Assembly (NCBI GenBank): GCA_021324175.1
Contig: JAJPJP010000234.1
Coordinates: forward strand, 1 to 63,444
Reading direction: 5' to 3'
Length of the DNA: 63,444 nt
Source of the DNA: Chitinophagia bacterium
GTDB taxonomy: Bacteria; Bacteroidota; Bacteroidia; Chitinophagales; Chitinophagaceae
This document shows positions 1 through 9,506 of this stretch, one piece after another; position 1 is the first letter of the stretch; each line of letters begins with the position of its first letter. The position numbers and the translations under genes are program-made. The notes under the pieces were generated by a model. It was given only the letters and a program-made list of their open reading frames with translations. It did no database searches and was not told the origin of the DNA.

Positions 1-160
1 AACAGTTATGCAAATTGATTTTTAAAAATAAAAAATTACATTTATGAGCCGGTTGAGATTATTTTTTTTCGGCGGGTAAGCAGATAAAGTTACATTGTTC
101 GCATACCCTGCGAAAATAAAAAAGACTAACGATAAAATTTTATAATCAAACCAACTTGCC

Positions 161-1408
161 ATGACTTCAGCAATTCATCGCAAACAGCTTTTTGTTGCCG
201 CGCGTGTCGCGCTCATCTTTACGGCCATGACCTTTGCATTTCGTGCGTCGTTAGAAGGTGTTTGGGGTGATTCATTTCATTTAACCAAGGAACAGCTCGG
301 ATGGATATTCAGCCCGGCCTTTTGGGGCTTTACCCTGGCGATGGTTTTTGGAGGCCCGCTTTGCGATGTAATTGGAATGAAAAGACTGCTGGGCATCGCA
401 TTTATCGGTCATGTGGCGGGTGTAGTTATATACCTGGTGGCCAAAGATGCCACCATGCTTTTTGCAGGAACGGTTTGCATCGGCGTTGGAAACGGGATGG
501 TCGAAGCGGCCTGTAATCCCCTGACGGTAACGCTTTTCCCCGAAAATAAAACGACGATGTTGAACAGGTTTCATGTTTGGTTTCCCGGCGGAATAGTCAT
601 TGGCGGATTGCTTTCTTATGTTTTTGTCGAACAATTGAAAATTGACTGGCATTACCTCATTGCCATTCTGTTTATTCCGGCGGTTATTTACGGACTCATG
701 TTCCTTAAGCTAAAGTTTCCACAGACGGAACGGGTGACAAAAGGTGTCAGCACAAAACAAATGTTTGCATCCTGCCTTACACCGCTGTTTCTGATTATTT
801 TCATTTGCATGTTTATGACAGGTGCTACGGAATTGGGTACCAACACCTGGATTGTCGCACTCCTGCAGGGAGCCAATGTGTCAGGTATCTTGGTTCTCGT
901 GTTTATTAATGGATTGATGGCTATAGGTCGATCGTTTGCCGGGCCGGTCGTGCACCGCCTCAACCCGAATGGCATGCTGATTACGTCCGCCGTGCTTGCC
1001 TGCATTGGCCTTATTCTGCTGAGCAGATCGAGCGGCTATATGGCATTCGGCGCTGCATTCGTATTTGCGGCAGGAGTTTGTTTTTTTTGGCCGACCATGC
1101 TTGGATTTGTTTCCGAATATTTGCCAAATACCGGTGCGTTGGGCTTGTCACTTATGGGTGGCGCGGGAATGTTCTCGACTTCTTTCATAATTCCCTTCAT
1201 GGGTAAATGGTATGATGATTTCAAAAGTGGAGCCCTGGCCAAAGGTTTGACTGATGCCCAGGCCAACGCTGCAGCGGGGTCAGACACCCTGATGAAAGTT
1301 GCCATAATGCCTGTGATTTTGATCGTTATTTTCTCGCTGATCTATTTCGCCAGGAGAAAGCACTACGCAGCGCCAAAAGAGGTTCTCGATCCTGTAGCGG
1401 AATTGTGA
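161..1408 (+). CDS. MFS sugar permease
   Basis: Protein of 415 residues with about twelve hydrophobic segments, the size and layout of a major facilitator superfamily transporter. The N-terminal half contains a G-x-L-x-D-x-x-G-x-K-R stretch (around residues 65-75, GPLCDVIGMKR), the MFS loop 2-3 signature. The composition resembles the fucose/nucleoside-permease side of the superfamily common in Bacteroidota sugar loci. It lies 94 nt upstream of a TIM-barrel sugar isomerase and heads a co-directional run ending in five GMC dehydrogenases, so a sugar or oxidised-sugar substrate is inferred. The substrate cannot be read from sequence. The start ATG is the first in frame; no clear Shine-Dalgarno is present, as usual in this phylum. 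Confidence 0.85.
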   Translation: MTSAIHRKQLFVAARVALIFTAMTFAFRASLEGVWGDSFHLTKEQLGWIFSPAFWGFTLAMVFGGPLCDVIGMKRLLGIAFIGHVAGVVIYLVAKDATMLFAGTVCIGVGNGMVEAACNPLTVTLFPENKTTMLNRFHVWFPGGIVIGGLLSYVFVEQLKIDWHYLIAILFIPAVIYGLMFLKLKFPQTERVTKGVSTKQMFASCLTPLFLIIFICMFMTGATELGTNTWIVALLQGANVSGILVLVFINGLMAIGRSFAGPVVHRLNPNGMLITSAVLACIGLILLSRSSGYMAFGAAFVFAAGVCFFWPTMLGFVSEYLPNTGALGLSLMGGAGMFSTSFIIPFMGKWYDDFKSGALAKGLTDAQANAAAGSDTLMKVAIMPVILIVIFSLIYFARRKHYAAPKEVLDPVAEL

Positions 1409-1502
1409 TCCCCACTCATATTTTAATAAACGCAGATCATCAAATAAAGGACAAGAAATAGTTTTCGTTTTTGTATATTGTTTTTTTTAATGGTCCAACT
1501 AC

Positions 1503-2396
1503 ATGCCTAAGAAACATTCGCGACGCAGTGCCATCAAAAGCTTTGTCGCTGGAACTGCAGCACTGGGTACGGCAGCGATTCTACCTTCATATGCGCTCAG
1601 CGAAAATAAAATACAAAATAAATCTTCTTTGAAAGGCAACATCAATCACTCGGTCTGCCAGTGGACATATGGCTTCCTTTCGCTGGATGATTTGTGCAAA
1701 GTCGTCAAACAAATCGGGTTTAGCGCCATAGATCTTTTGGGACCGAAAGACTGGCCTACGATTCAGCAATACGGCATTTATTCTTCGATGTGTTATCACG
1801 GGGGTACGGTCAGCCTAACCGACGGGTTTAATGATAAAAAGTTTCACGACCAGCTTGTTAAAGAGTATCTCGATGTTTTTCCGCTGATGGTAAAGGCGGG
1901 CTACAAAGATGTGATTTGCTTCAGCGGTAGCCGGCGGGGTATGGATGATGAAACAGGCTTGAAAAACTGCGTTGATGGTCTGAAGCGGATACTTCCCGGA
2001 GCTGAAAAGAATGGCCTTACCGTACATATGGAACTGCTGAATAGTAAAATCGATCACAAAGACTACATGTGTGATCGCACACCATGGGGCGTCGAGCTTT
2101 GCAAGCGAATCGATTCGCCCAATTTCAGACTGTTATATGATATTTACCACATGCAAATCGATGAGGGAGATGTGATTCGGACCATTAAACAAAACGTCCA
2201 ATATCTTGGACACTATCATACGGGAGGCGTGCCTGGAAGAAATGAGATCGACCAGTCGCAGGAATTATATTATCCGGCAATTATGAAGGCAATTCTTGAG
2301 ACCGGATACAAGGGCTATGTGGCGCAAGAGTTTATTCCGGCAGCACCTGATAAAGTAGCTTCTTTGAAAAAAGCGGTGGAGACTTGCGACGTTTAA
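1503..2396 (+). CDS. Tat-exported TIM-barrel sugar isomerase/epimerase
   Basis: Protein of 297 residues. The N-terminus has a twin-arginine signal (S-R-R-S-A-I-K-S-F, residues 6-14, then a hydrophobic Ala/Gly-rich segment), so the folded enzyme is predicted to be exported to the periplasm. The mature part fits the AP-endonuclease-2/hydroxypyruvate-isomerase-like TIM barrel, with a metal-ligand type segment (H-M-E-L-L-N) near the middle, D-I-Y-H-M-Q-I further on, G-H-Y-H-T-G-G-V-P-G and a late Q-E-F. Relatives are encoded beside GMC dehydrogenases in 3-keto-glycoside pathways, where they act on oxidised sugars. It sits 49 nt before the first of five GMC genes. A role as isomerase or lyase of a keto-sugar is inference. 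Confidence 0.8.
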   Translation: MPKKHSRRSAIKSFVAGTAALGTAAILPSYALSENKIQNKSSLKGNINHSVCQWTYGFLSLDDLCKVVKQIGFSAIDLLGPKDWPTIQQYGIYSSMCYHGGTVSLTDGFNDKKFHDQLVKEYLDVFPLMVKAGYKDVICFSGSRRGMDDETGLKNCVDGLKRILPGAEKNGLTVHMELLNSKIDHKDYMCDRTPWGVELCKRIDSPNFRLLYDIYHMQIDEGDVIRTIKQNVQYLGHYHTGGVPGRNEIDQSQELYYPAIMKAILETGYKGYVAQEFIPAAPDKVASLKKAVETCDV

Positions 2397-2445
2397 TAAA
2401 TGAAACTAACAATAAGGAAAATATCAACTACGTAAAATAACAACT

Positions 2446-4122
2446 ATGTCCGACAATGTTTACGACGCGATCGTGATCGGTTCAGGAATCAGCGGCGGCT
2501 GGGCTGCCAAAGAATTGACTGAAAAAGGTTTGAAGACCATTATGCTTGAAAGGGGCATGGACATCGTGCACCGCAAGGATTACACCGAAGCAAACAAGGA
2601 GGCCTGGGACTATCCACACCGAGGCGAGCGGACCCAGCAAATGATAAAAAATTATCCGGTTCTTAAGAGAGACTATCCTTTGAATGAGCGAAACCTTTCT
2701 TGGTGGGCAAGCGACCAGGATTCGCCATATACCGAGATCAAGCGTTTTGACTGGTTTCGCGGCTACCATGTGGGCGGGCGTTCCCTCTTGTGGGGAAGAC
2801 AGAGCTACCGCTGGAGCGACTTGTATTTTGAAGAAAATGGCAAACAGGGAATCGGAGTAGACTGGCCGGTCAGGTATAAGGATATTGAGCCGTGGTATAG
2901 TTATGTCGAAAAATTCGCCGGAATCAGTGGATCAAAAGAAGGCCTTCCGGAGTTGCCTGACAGCGAATTCCTGCCTCCCATGGAAATGACCTGCGTTGAA
3001 AAAGACGTATCAGCAAGGATTAAGGAACATTACAAGGGCGCACGAAAAATGATTATCGGACGTTGCGCTCATGCCACCGTGCCCTTAAACGGCAGGCAAT
3101 GCGTGTATCGTGACAAGTGCTGGTATGGATGTCCGTTTGGCGGTTATTTTAGCACGCAGTCGGCAACCCTTCCTGCAGCAATGGCCACCAATAAGCTCAC
3201 GTTGCGCCCATGGAGCATCGTTACCAAGATTTTGTATGATAAAGACAAGAAACGCGCTATTGGCGTTGAAGTACTTGACGCGCAGACCATGAAGACCATT
3301 GAGTACAGGGCTAAAATTGTATTCCTGAACGCATCTACATTAAATAGTGCATGGGTACTTTTGAACTCTGCAACCGATGTTTGGCCCGACGGACTTGGAA
3401 GCAGCAGCGGTGAACTGGGGCACAACCTGATGGATCATCACCTGGATGTTTTCGCAGGCGGTACGATGGAAGGATACGATGACAAATATTACTTTGGACG
3501 CCGCGCAAATGGCGTGTATATTCCCCGGTACAGGAATTTCTTTGGAGACAAGCGTGATTATATTCGAGGTTTCGGCTATCAGGGTGGCGGAGGACGTGAT
3601 GGATGGGGCCACAATGTTGCGGAATATAGCATTGGCAAGGATTTTAAGGAAGCGCTCTGCGAGCCGGGAGGCTGGAGTTTTGGAATGGGAGGTTTTGGTG
3701 AAACGTTGCCGTATCATGACAACAAAGTGACTCTCGACAAGACTAGAAAAGACAAATGGGGTTTGAATATCCTGGCTATCGATGCAGAAATTAAGGACAA
3801 TGAACTAAAGATGCGTAAGGATATGCTTAACGACGCCAAAGAAATGCTCGAGGCGGCGGGAGTTAAGAATGTACAGGGCGGTGACAGCGAACCTTACCTT
3901 GGCCGCGGCATACATGAAATGGGAACTGCACGGATGGGCCGAGACCCCAAGACTTCAGTACTCAACAAGTGGAATCAGGTATGGGATGCGCCCAATGTTT
4001 TTGTTACGGATGGCTCTTTTATGGCATCAACTGCATGCCAGAATCCTTCATTGACATACATGGCTTTTACGGCTCGTGCTGCGGACCACGCAGTAAGCGA
4101 ATTAAAAAAAATGAACCTTTGA
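2446..4122 (+). CDS. GMC-family FAD glycoside dehydrogenase, paralog 1
   Basis: Protein of 558 residues of the glucose-methanol-choline oxidoreductase family, gluconate/glucoside dehydrogenase branch. The FAD-binding Rossmann motif G-S-G-I-S-G is at residues 12-17. Cys219, Cys225 and Cys229 (C-x5-C-x3-C-P) match the spacing of the 3Fe-4S ligands known from FAD-dependent glucose dehydrogenase. The active-site His490 (H-E-M-G-T-A-R-M-G) and Asn533 (Q-N-P-S) are both present. There is no signal peptide of its own, so export is probably by piggy-back on the Tat-signal subunit encoded at 11349. First of five tandem paralogs. Glycoside (for example C3) oxidation is inferred from family and context; the sugar is unknown. 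Confidence 0.88.
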   Translation: MSDNVYDAIVIGSGISGGWAAKELTEKGLKTIMLERGMDIVHRKDYTEANKEAWDYPHRGERTQQMIKNYPVLKRDYPLNERNLSWWASDQDSPYTEIKRFDWFRGYHVGGRSLLWGRQSYRWSDLYFEENGKQGIGVDWPVRYKDIEPWYSYVEKFAGISGSKEGLPELPDSEFLPPMEMTCVEKDVSARIKEHYKGARKMIIGRCAHATVPLNGRQCVYRDKCWYGCPFGGYFSTQSATLPAAMATNKLTLRPWSIVTKILYDKDKKRAIGVEVLDAQTMKTIEYRAKIVFLNASTLNSAWVLLNSATDVWPDGLGSSSGELGHNLMDHHLDVFAGGTMEGYDDKYYFGRRANGVYIPRYRNFFGDKRDYIRGFGYQGGGGRDGWGHNVAEYSIGKDFKEALCEPGGWSFGMGGFGETLPYHDNKVTLDKTRKDKWGLNILAIDAEIKDNELKMRKDMLNDAKEMLEAAGVKNVQGGDSEPYLGRGIHEMGTARMGRDPKTSVLNKWNQVWDAPNVFVTDGSFMASTACQNPSLTYMAFTARAADHAVSELKKMNL

Positions 4123-4172
4123 ATTGCATGAATTTCCTCAATTGATTAATTAAAAATTCTAAATAACAGGTT

Positions 4173-5849
4173 ATGCCCGATAATGTCTATGACGCAATTG
4201 TGATAGGTTCAGGGATCAGCGGCGGTTGGGCCGCCAAGGAACTTACAGAAAAAGGATTAAAAGTGTTGATGCTGGAACGGGGGGAGCATATTGAACACGT
4301 CAAAGATTACAAGAATGCCAATAAAGAAGCTTGGGACTACCCGCATCGGGGAAGGGCGACTGCCCAGATGAAAAAGGATTATCCTGTCCTGAGGCGCGAT
4401 TATCCGCTGAACGAGACTAACCTGGATTATTGGGTAAAAGATTCTGAATGTCCCTATACAGAGGTTAAACGATTCGATTGGTTTCGCGGCTATCACACCG
4501 GCGGCCGCTCGCTGATGTGGGGAAGGCAAAGCTACCGGTGGAGCGATATGAATTTTGAAGAAAATGCCCGAGATGGAATTGCCGTCGACTGGCCGATCCG
4601 GTATAAGGAAATTGCGCCGTGGTATGATCATGTCGAAAAGTTTGCAGGAATAAGTGGAAACAAAGATGGGCTCCCTCAGTTGCCTGACGGACAATTTTTG
4701 CCTCCAATGGATATGACATGCGTTGAAAAGGATGTTGCTGCAAGGCTCAAGGCAAAATATAAGAACCGTGACTTGATTATAGGGCGCACGGCCAACTTGA
4801 CGGCCCCGATCGAGGGCAGGACTCAGTGCCAATTCCGGAACAAGTGCTGGCTGGGCTGTCCTTTCGGCGCCTATTTTAGTACGCAATCATCGACGTTGCC
4901 TGCTGCGAGGGCTACCAATAATCTCACGCTGCGTCCCTGGAGCATTGTCACCAAAATTTTATTCGATAAGGATAAAAAACGTGCAGCGGGCGTCGAAGTT
5001 TTGGATGGTCAGACCAATCAGACCTATGAGTATAAGGCGAAGGTAATATTCCTGAACGCTTCCACGCTAAATAGTGCGTGGGTCCTGATGAATTCGGCTA
5101 CGGATGTCTGGCCGGATGGACTTGGCAGCAGCAGTGGCGAACTTGGTCATAACCTGATGGACCACCATCTGAATGTCGGGGCCTCGGGTGCAGTGGAAGG
5201 TTTCGAGGATAAATATTATTATGGCCGCAGGGCAAACGGAATTTACGTTCCCCGTTATAGAAATTATTTCGGAGACAAACGTGATTATATCCGCGGGTTC
5301 GGATATCAGGGCGGAAGTTCAAGGTCTGGATATAGCCGGTCTGCCGAAGAGATTGCACTTGGCGCCGATTTGAAAGAGGCATTGTGTGAGCCGGGGGCAT
5401 GGACGATGAGCCTGGGAGGATTTGGAGAGACTTTACCCTATCATGAAAATAAAGTTACTCTAGATAAAAGTAAAAAGGACAAGTGGGGTCTGCCGGTGCT
5501 TGCCATCGATGCTGAATTGAAAGAAAATGAATTAAAAATGCGAAAGGACATGCTCGAGGATGCCAAAGAAATGCTGGACTCCGTCGGTGTCAAGAATGTT
5601 CATTCGCGCGATGCAAATCCATATCTCGGCAGGGGAATCCACGAAATGGGAACCGCCAGGATGGGAAAAGATCCAAAGACTTCGGTTCTCAATAAATGGA
5701 ACCAGGTATGGGACGCTCAAAATGTATTTGTAACTGATGGCGCCTGCATGGTTTCGTCGGCCTGCCAAAACCCGTCGCTTACTTACATGGCCTTGACTGC
5801 GCGCGCGGCTGATCATGCCGTTAGCGAAATGAAGAAAAGAAATATTTGA
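4173..5849 (+). CDS. GMC-family FAD glycoside dehydrogenase, paralog 2
   Basis: Protein of 558 residues, colinear with paralog 1 and evidently its closest copy in the window. The FAD motif is at residues 12-17. The cluster-type Cys219/Cys225/Cys229 triad, His490 and the Q-N-P-S Asn are all kept. The segment before the Cys triad reads as T-A-P-I-E-G-R-T-Q, shared with paralog 3 but not paralog 1. Only 50 nt separate it from paralog 1, so co-transcription is expected. It also lacks a signal sequence. Function as periplasmic quinone- or cytochrome-linked sugar dehydrogenase follows from the family; the substrate difference from the other copies cannot be read. Confidence 0.87.
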   Translation: MPDNVYDAIVIGSGISGGWAAKELTEKGLKVLMLERGEHIEHVKDYKNANKEAWDYPHRGRATAQMKKDYPVLRRDYPLNETNLDYWVKDSECPYTEVKRFDWFRGYHTGGRSLMWGRQSYRWSDMNFEENARDGIAVDWPIRYKEIAPWYDHVEKFAGISGNKDGLPQLPDGQFLPPMDMTCVEKDVAARLKAKYKNRDLIIGRTANLTAPIEGRTQCQFRNKCWLGCPFGAYFSTQSSTLPAARATNNLTLRPWSIVTKILFDKDKKRAAGVEVLDGQTNQTYEYKAKVIFLNASTLNSAWVLMNSATDVWPDGLGSSSGELGHNLMDHHLNVGASGAVEGFEDKYYYGRRANGIYVPRYRNYFGDKRDYIRGFGYQGGSSRSGYSRSAEEIALGADLKEALCEPGAWTMSLGGFGETLPYHENKVTLDKSKKDKWGLPVLAIDAELKENELKMRKDMLEDAKEMLDSVGVKNVHSRDANPYLGRGIHEMGTARMGKDPKTSVLNKWNQVWDAQNVFVTDGACMVSSACQNPSLTYMALTARAADHAVSEMKKRNI

Positions 5850-5927
5850 GTTTGCGAATAGCGTAACTGGTTTTGCAACCGGCGACGCAGTTGTCTGCCA
5901 ATATTAATACCGAACAAAGTAAAACTT

Positions 5928-7643
5928 ATGCCCGGAGATTCAGTTCTTGTTAATAACAAAGCAAAACTGCAAAATACCTATGATGCAATTGTCATCGGTT
6001 CAGGTATTAGCGGTGGCTGGGCTGCTAAGGAGTTGACTGAGCAGGGGCTTAGGGTGCTGATGCTTGAGCGCGGAAGAGATTTTGAGCATGTTAAAGACTA
6101 CAAGTCTGCGACCAAGGATCCCTGGGAATTTCCTCATCATGGCCGGGCGACGCAGGAACAGTTAAAACAACATCCAATTATTGCTCGCACCTGGGGGAAA
6201 TACGAACCTATCATGGATTATTGGGCCAACGATGTTGACTGCCCCTACACGGAAACGAAGCCTTTCAAGTGGTGGCGATCATACCAGCTTGGGGGACGTT
6301 CAATCCTATGGGGCCGTCAAAGCTACCGCTGGAGCGATTTCGATTTTGGAGCCAATGAAAAAGACGGGTGGGCAATCGACTGGCCGATTCGGTACAAGGA
6401 TATTTCACCGTGGTATGGTCATGTCGAAAAATTTATCGGTGTCAACGGTTCTCTCGAAAACCTGCCGCAACTCCCAGACGGTCATTTTTTGCCGCCAATG
6501 GAACTTAACTGCGTTGAAAAAGATGTATCGGCCCGCATTCGCGAAAAATACCAAGGGCAGCGCCACCTGATCATCGGGCGCAGTGCAAACCTGACAGCAC
6601 CAATCGAAGGCAGGACCCAGTGTCAATATCGCAACCGCTGTTGGGAAGGCTGCCCCTTCGGGGCCTATTTTAGCACCCAGTCATCTACGCTGCCTGCGGC
6701 CAGCAAAACGGGCAAACTTACCGTTCGACCATGGAGTATCGTTACCAGGATCCTTTATGATAAGGATAAGAAGAAAGCAGCCGGCGTGGAAATTCTAGAT
6801 GCCCAGAACAATCAGACTTATTCCTATTATTCCAAAATTGTTTTTGTGAATGCTTCGGCGCTTAACAGCGCATGGGTGCTGATGAATTCGGCAACCGATG
6901 TTTGGCCGGATGGCCTCGGCAGCAGTTGTGGCGAATTGGGACATAACGTGATGGACCACCATTATAACCTCGGAGCCTCGGGTATCGTCGATGGTTATGA
7001 AGACAAATATTATTATGGCCGCAGGCCTAACGGGTTCTACATCGTTCGTTTCGCCAACCTTTTTGACGATAAGCGTGAATTCATGCGTGGATTCGGATAC
7101 CAGGGTGGCGCCGGACGGGAAGGTTGGAGTAGAAGTGTTGCCGAGCTGAGCATAGGAGCAAAGTTCAAAGAAGAATTGGCAGAGCCAGGATCATGGACGA
7201 TCGGCATGACAGGGTTTGGAGAGTTGTTGCCCTATCACGACAACAAAATTTCACTCGATAAAAATAAAAAAGACAAGTGGGGACTGCCTATCCTTGCTAT
7301 GGACGCTGAATTAAAAGATAATGAAAAGAAAATGCGAAAGGCAATTGTAGAAGAGGCAAAGGCCATGTTTGAATCGGCAGGTGTCCGGGATGTGCAGACC
7401 TGGGATAATGGTCATGAAATCGGCGACGGGATCCATGAAATGGGAACAGCCAGGATGGGGAGAGATTCGAAAACATCTGTACTCAACATGCATAACCAGG
7501 TGTGGGACGCCAGGAATGTTTTTCTCACTGACGGCGCATGCATGGTGTCAAGCGCATGTCAAAATCCTTCCCTGACTTATATGGCACTTACTGCGAGGGC
7601 TGCAAACTTCGCAGTCGATGAGTTAAAGAAAGGGAACATTTAA
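5928..7643 (+). CDS. GMC-family FAD glycoside dehydrogenase, paralog 3
   Basis: Protein of 571 residues of the same family, about 13 residues longer than paralogs 1 and 2. Much of the difference is a hydrophilic N-terminal extension before the G-S-G-I-S-G FAD motif. The putative 3Fe-4S ligands are Cys232, Cys238 and Cys242; the active-site pair is His503 and Asn546. The substrate-side segment near residues 80-100 differs from paralogs 1 and 2 (T-W-G-K-Y-E-P-I-M-D instead of the D-Y-P-L-N-E type), which suggests a changed sugar site. It lies 78 nt after paralog 2 in the same operon. Confidence 0.87.
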   Translation: MPGDSVLVNNKAKLQNTYDAIVIGSGISGGWAAKELTEQGLRVLMLERGRDFEHVKDYKSATKDPWEFPHHGRATQEQLKQHPIIARTWGKYEPIMDYWANDVDCPYTETKPFKWWRSYQLGGRSILWGRQSYRWSDFDFGANEKDGWAIDWPIRYKDISPWYGHVEKFIGVNGSLENLPQLPDGHFLPPMELNCVEKDVSARIREKYQGQRHLIIGRSANLTAPIEGRTQCQYRNRCWEGCPFGAYFSTQSSTLPAASKTGKLTVRPWSIVTRILYDKDKKKAAGVEILDAQNNQTYSYYSKIVFVNASALNSAWVLMNSATDVWPDGLGSSCGELGHNVMDHHYNLGASGIVDGYEDKYYYGRRPNGFYIVRFANLFDDKREFMRGFGYQGGAGREGWSRSVAELSIGAKFKEELAEPGSWTIGMTGFGELLPYHDNKISLDKNKKDKWGLPILAMDAELKDNEKKMRKAIVEEAKAMFESAGVRDVQTWDNGHEIGDGIHEMGTARMGRDSKTSVLNMHNQVWDARNVFLTDGACMVSSACQNPSLTYMALTARAANFAVDELKKGNI

Positions 7644-7708
7644 TCGTTTTCTATCAAAGGCAATGACGTACAAATCTGATTGTGTTTTATTGCCACAATT
7701 TATAATTT

Positions 7709-9439
7709 ATGCCTGGAGGAGACAGTACAGTAAATATTAATTCGGGGGGCGTCAGAAAAAATTCTTTTGATGCGATTGTTATCGGCAGCGGTATTAGCGG
7801 AGGCTGGGCAGCAAAAGAGTTATGTGATCATGGCGTTAAAACATTGTTGCTGGAAAGAGGAAAAAATGTCGTGCACCTGAAGGATTATCCTACTGCTACC
7901 AAGAATCCCTGGGATTTTCCCCATCGGGGCCAGATGCCTGTAAAGATTACTGATGAGAACCCCGTGGTTTCAAGGTGCTACGCATTTAGCGAAGCTTCAC
8001 AGCATTTTTTTGTCAAAGATACGCAGCACCCTTACGTCCAGGAGAAACCATTTGACTGGATCAGGGGCTACCAGGTCGGAGGGAAGTCGCTTCTTTGGGC
8101 GCGCCAGACACAACGATGGAGCAGGTTTGATTTTGACGGACCGGCGAGGGACGGATTTGCCGAATGGCCCATCACTTACGCAGATATTGCTCCCTGGTAT
8201 TCTCACGTCGAAATTTTTGCCGGCATTAGCGGAAACCGCGACGGACTCGAGACCTTGCCAGACGGGGAGTTTCTTCCGCCGTGGGAGCTAAACTGTGTCG
8301 AAAAAAATATACAGGAAAAAATTGCGTCAAGCTATAAAGACAGGTTTCCAATTGTGGGCAGGTGCGCGCACCTGACCAAGCCGAATCCCATTCACATTGA
8401 GCAGGGAAGGGGCCAATGTCAAGCCAGGAGCCTCTGTGAGCGAGGCTGCCCATTCGGAGGGTATTTCAGCAGCAACTCCGCGACAATTCCTTGGGCGCTG
8501 AAGACGGGTAACCTGACCCTCCAACCTGATTCAGTCGTACATTCCATCATCTATGATGATAAAAAAGGCAAGGCGGTCGGGGTAAGGGTCATTGATGCTC
8601 ATACTAAACAGGCTACGGAGTATTTTGCACGAATTATTTTTGTTAATGCGGCCTGCCTCAACAGCAACCTCATTCTTCTTAATTCAACTTCGACCCGGTT
8701 TCCAAACGGACTCGGTAACGACAATGGATTATTGGGCAAATACGTATGTTTTCATAATTATCGCGGCACGGTGTCTGCATCATACGACGGCCCGATGGAT
8801 AAATACTATTTTGGCAGGCGGCCCACGCAGGCCATGATGCCTAATTTCAGAAATGTCCGAAAACAGGAAATGGATTTTCAGCGAGGTTACATGGTGCACT
8901 ATAGTGCCGGCAGAGGAAACGCAAATGTAGGACCCGGAGAAGAAGAAATGGGAGGAAAATTCAAAGAAACTATATCTGAAGCGGGCGATTGGGGTGTATT
9001 TGCGATGATGCAGGGAGAAACGATTCCTAAAGAAAATAATCACGTTCGGCTGAGCTCTGATAAGAACGACGACTGGGGCATTCCTCAACTCATTACATCT
9101 GTCGGATATGATGATAATGATGAAAAAGTGCTCAACGACTTTCTCGACCAAACTGCCGAGATGCTGGAAAAGGGCGGCTGTAAAAATATTCAGAGGCGGG
9201 ACAGCAAGCAGGCGCCGGGCCTGGATATCCATGAGATGGGCGGATGCCGAATGGGTAAGGATCCGAAAAAATCAATGCTGAACAGTTGGAACCAATTCCA
9301 CAATGTGCCGAATGTTTTTGTTACGGACGGGGCCTGCATGGCATCAACAAGTACGCAAAATCCGTCGATTACCTTCATGGCATTGACGGCAAGGGCAGCG
9401 AATCACGCAGTCGAAGAATTGAAAAAAGGAAACGTTTGA
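7709..9439 (+). CDS. GMC-family FAD glycoside dehydrogenase, paralog 4
   Basis: Protein of 576 residues and first member of the second subgroup. It has a distinct 20-residue N-terminus before the FAD motif and an insertion ending I-E-Q-G-R-G-Q just before the cluster motif. Cys237, Cys243 and Cys247 keep the C-x5-C-x3-C-P spacing. The catalytic-type residues His508 (H-E-M-G-G-C-R-M-G) and Asn551 (Q-N-P-S) are present. The surrounding G-G-C replaces the G-T-A of paralogs 1-3. No signal peptide. Start ATG at 7709 follows an AT-rich leader. Confidence 0.87.
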   Translation: MPGGDSTVNINSGGVRKNSFDAIVIGSGISGGWAAKELCDHGVKTLLLERGKNVVHLKDYPTATKNPWDFPHRGQMPVKITDENPVVSRCYAFSEASQHFFVKDTQHPYVQEKPFDWIRGYQVGGKSLLWARQTQRWSRFDFDGPARDGFAEWPITYADIAPWYSHVEIFAGISGNRDGLETLPDGEFLPPWELNCVEKNIQEKIASSYKDRFPIVGRCAHLTKPNPIHIEQGRGQCQARSLCERGCPFGGYFSSNSATIPWALKTGNLTLQPDSVVHSIIYDDKKGKAVGVRVIDAHTKQATEYFARIIFVNAACLNSNLILLNSTSTRFPNGLGNDNGLLGKYVCFHNYRGTVSASYDGPMDKYYFGRRPTQAMMPNFRNVRKQEMDFQRGYMVHYSAGRGNANVGPGEEEMGGKFKETISEAGDWGVFAMMQGETIPKENNHVRLSSDKNDDWGIPQLITSVGYDDNDEKVLNDFLDQTAEMLEKGGCKNIQRRDSKQAPGLDIHEMGGCRMGKDPKKSMLNSWNQFHNVPNVFVTDGACMASTSTQNPSITFMALTARAANHAVEELKKGNV

Positions 9440-9506
9440 CATCAGGGCTCGCATTGGGCTGCATTGAGCAGGATGGCTTGCGGGGCCGATATAAACAAAA
9501 TATTCT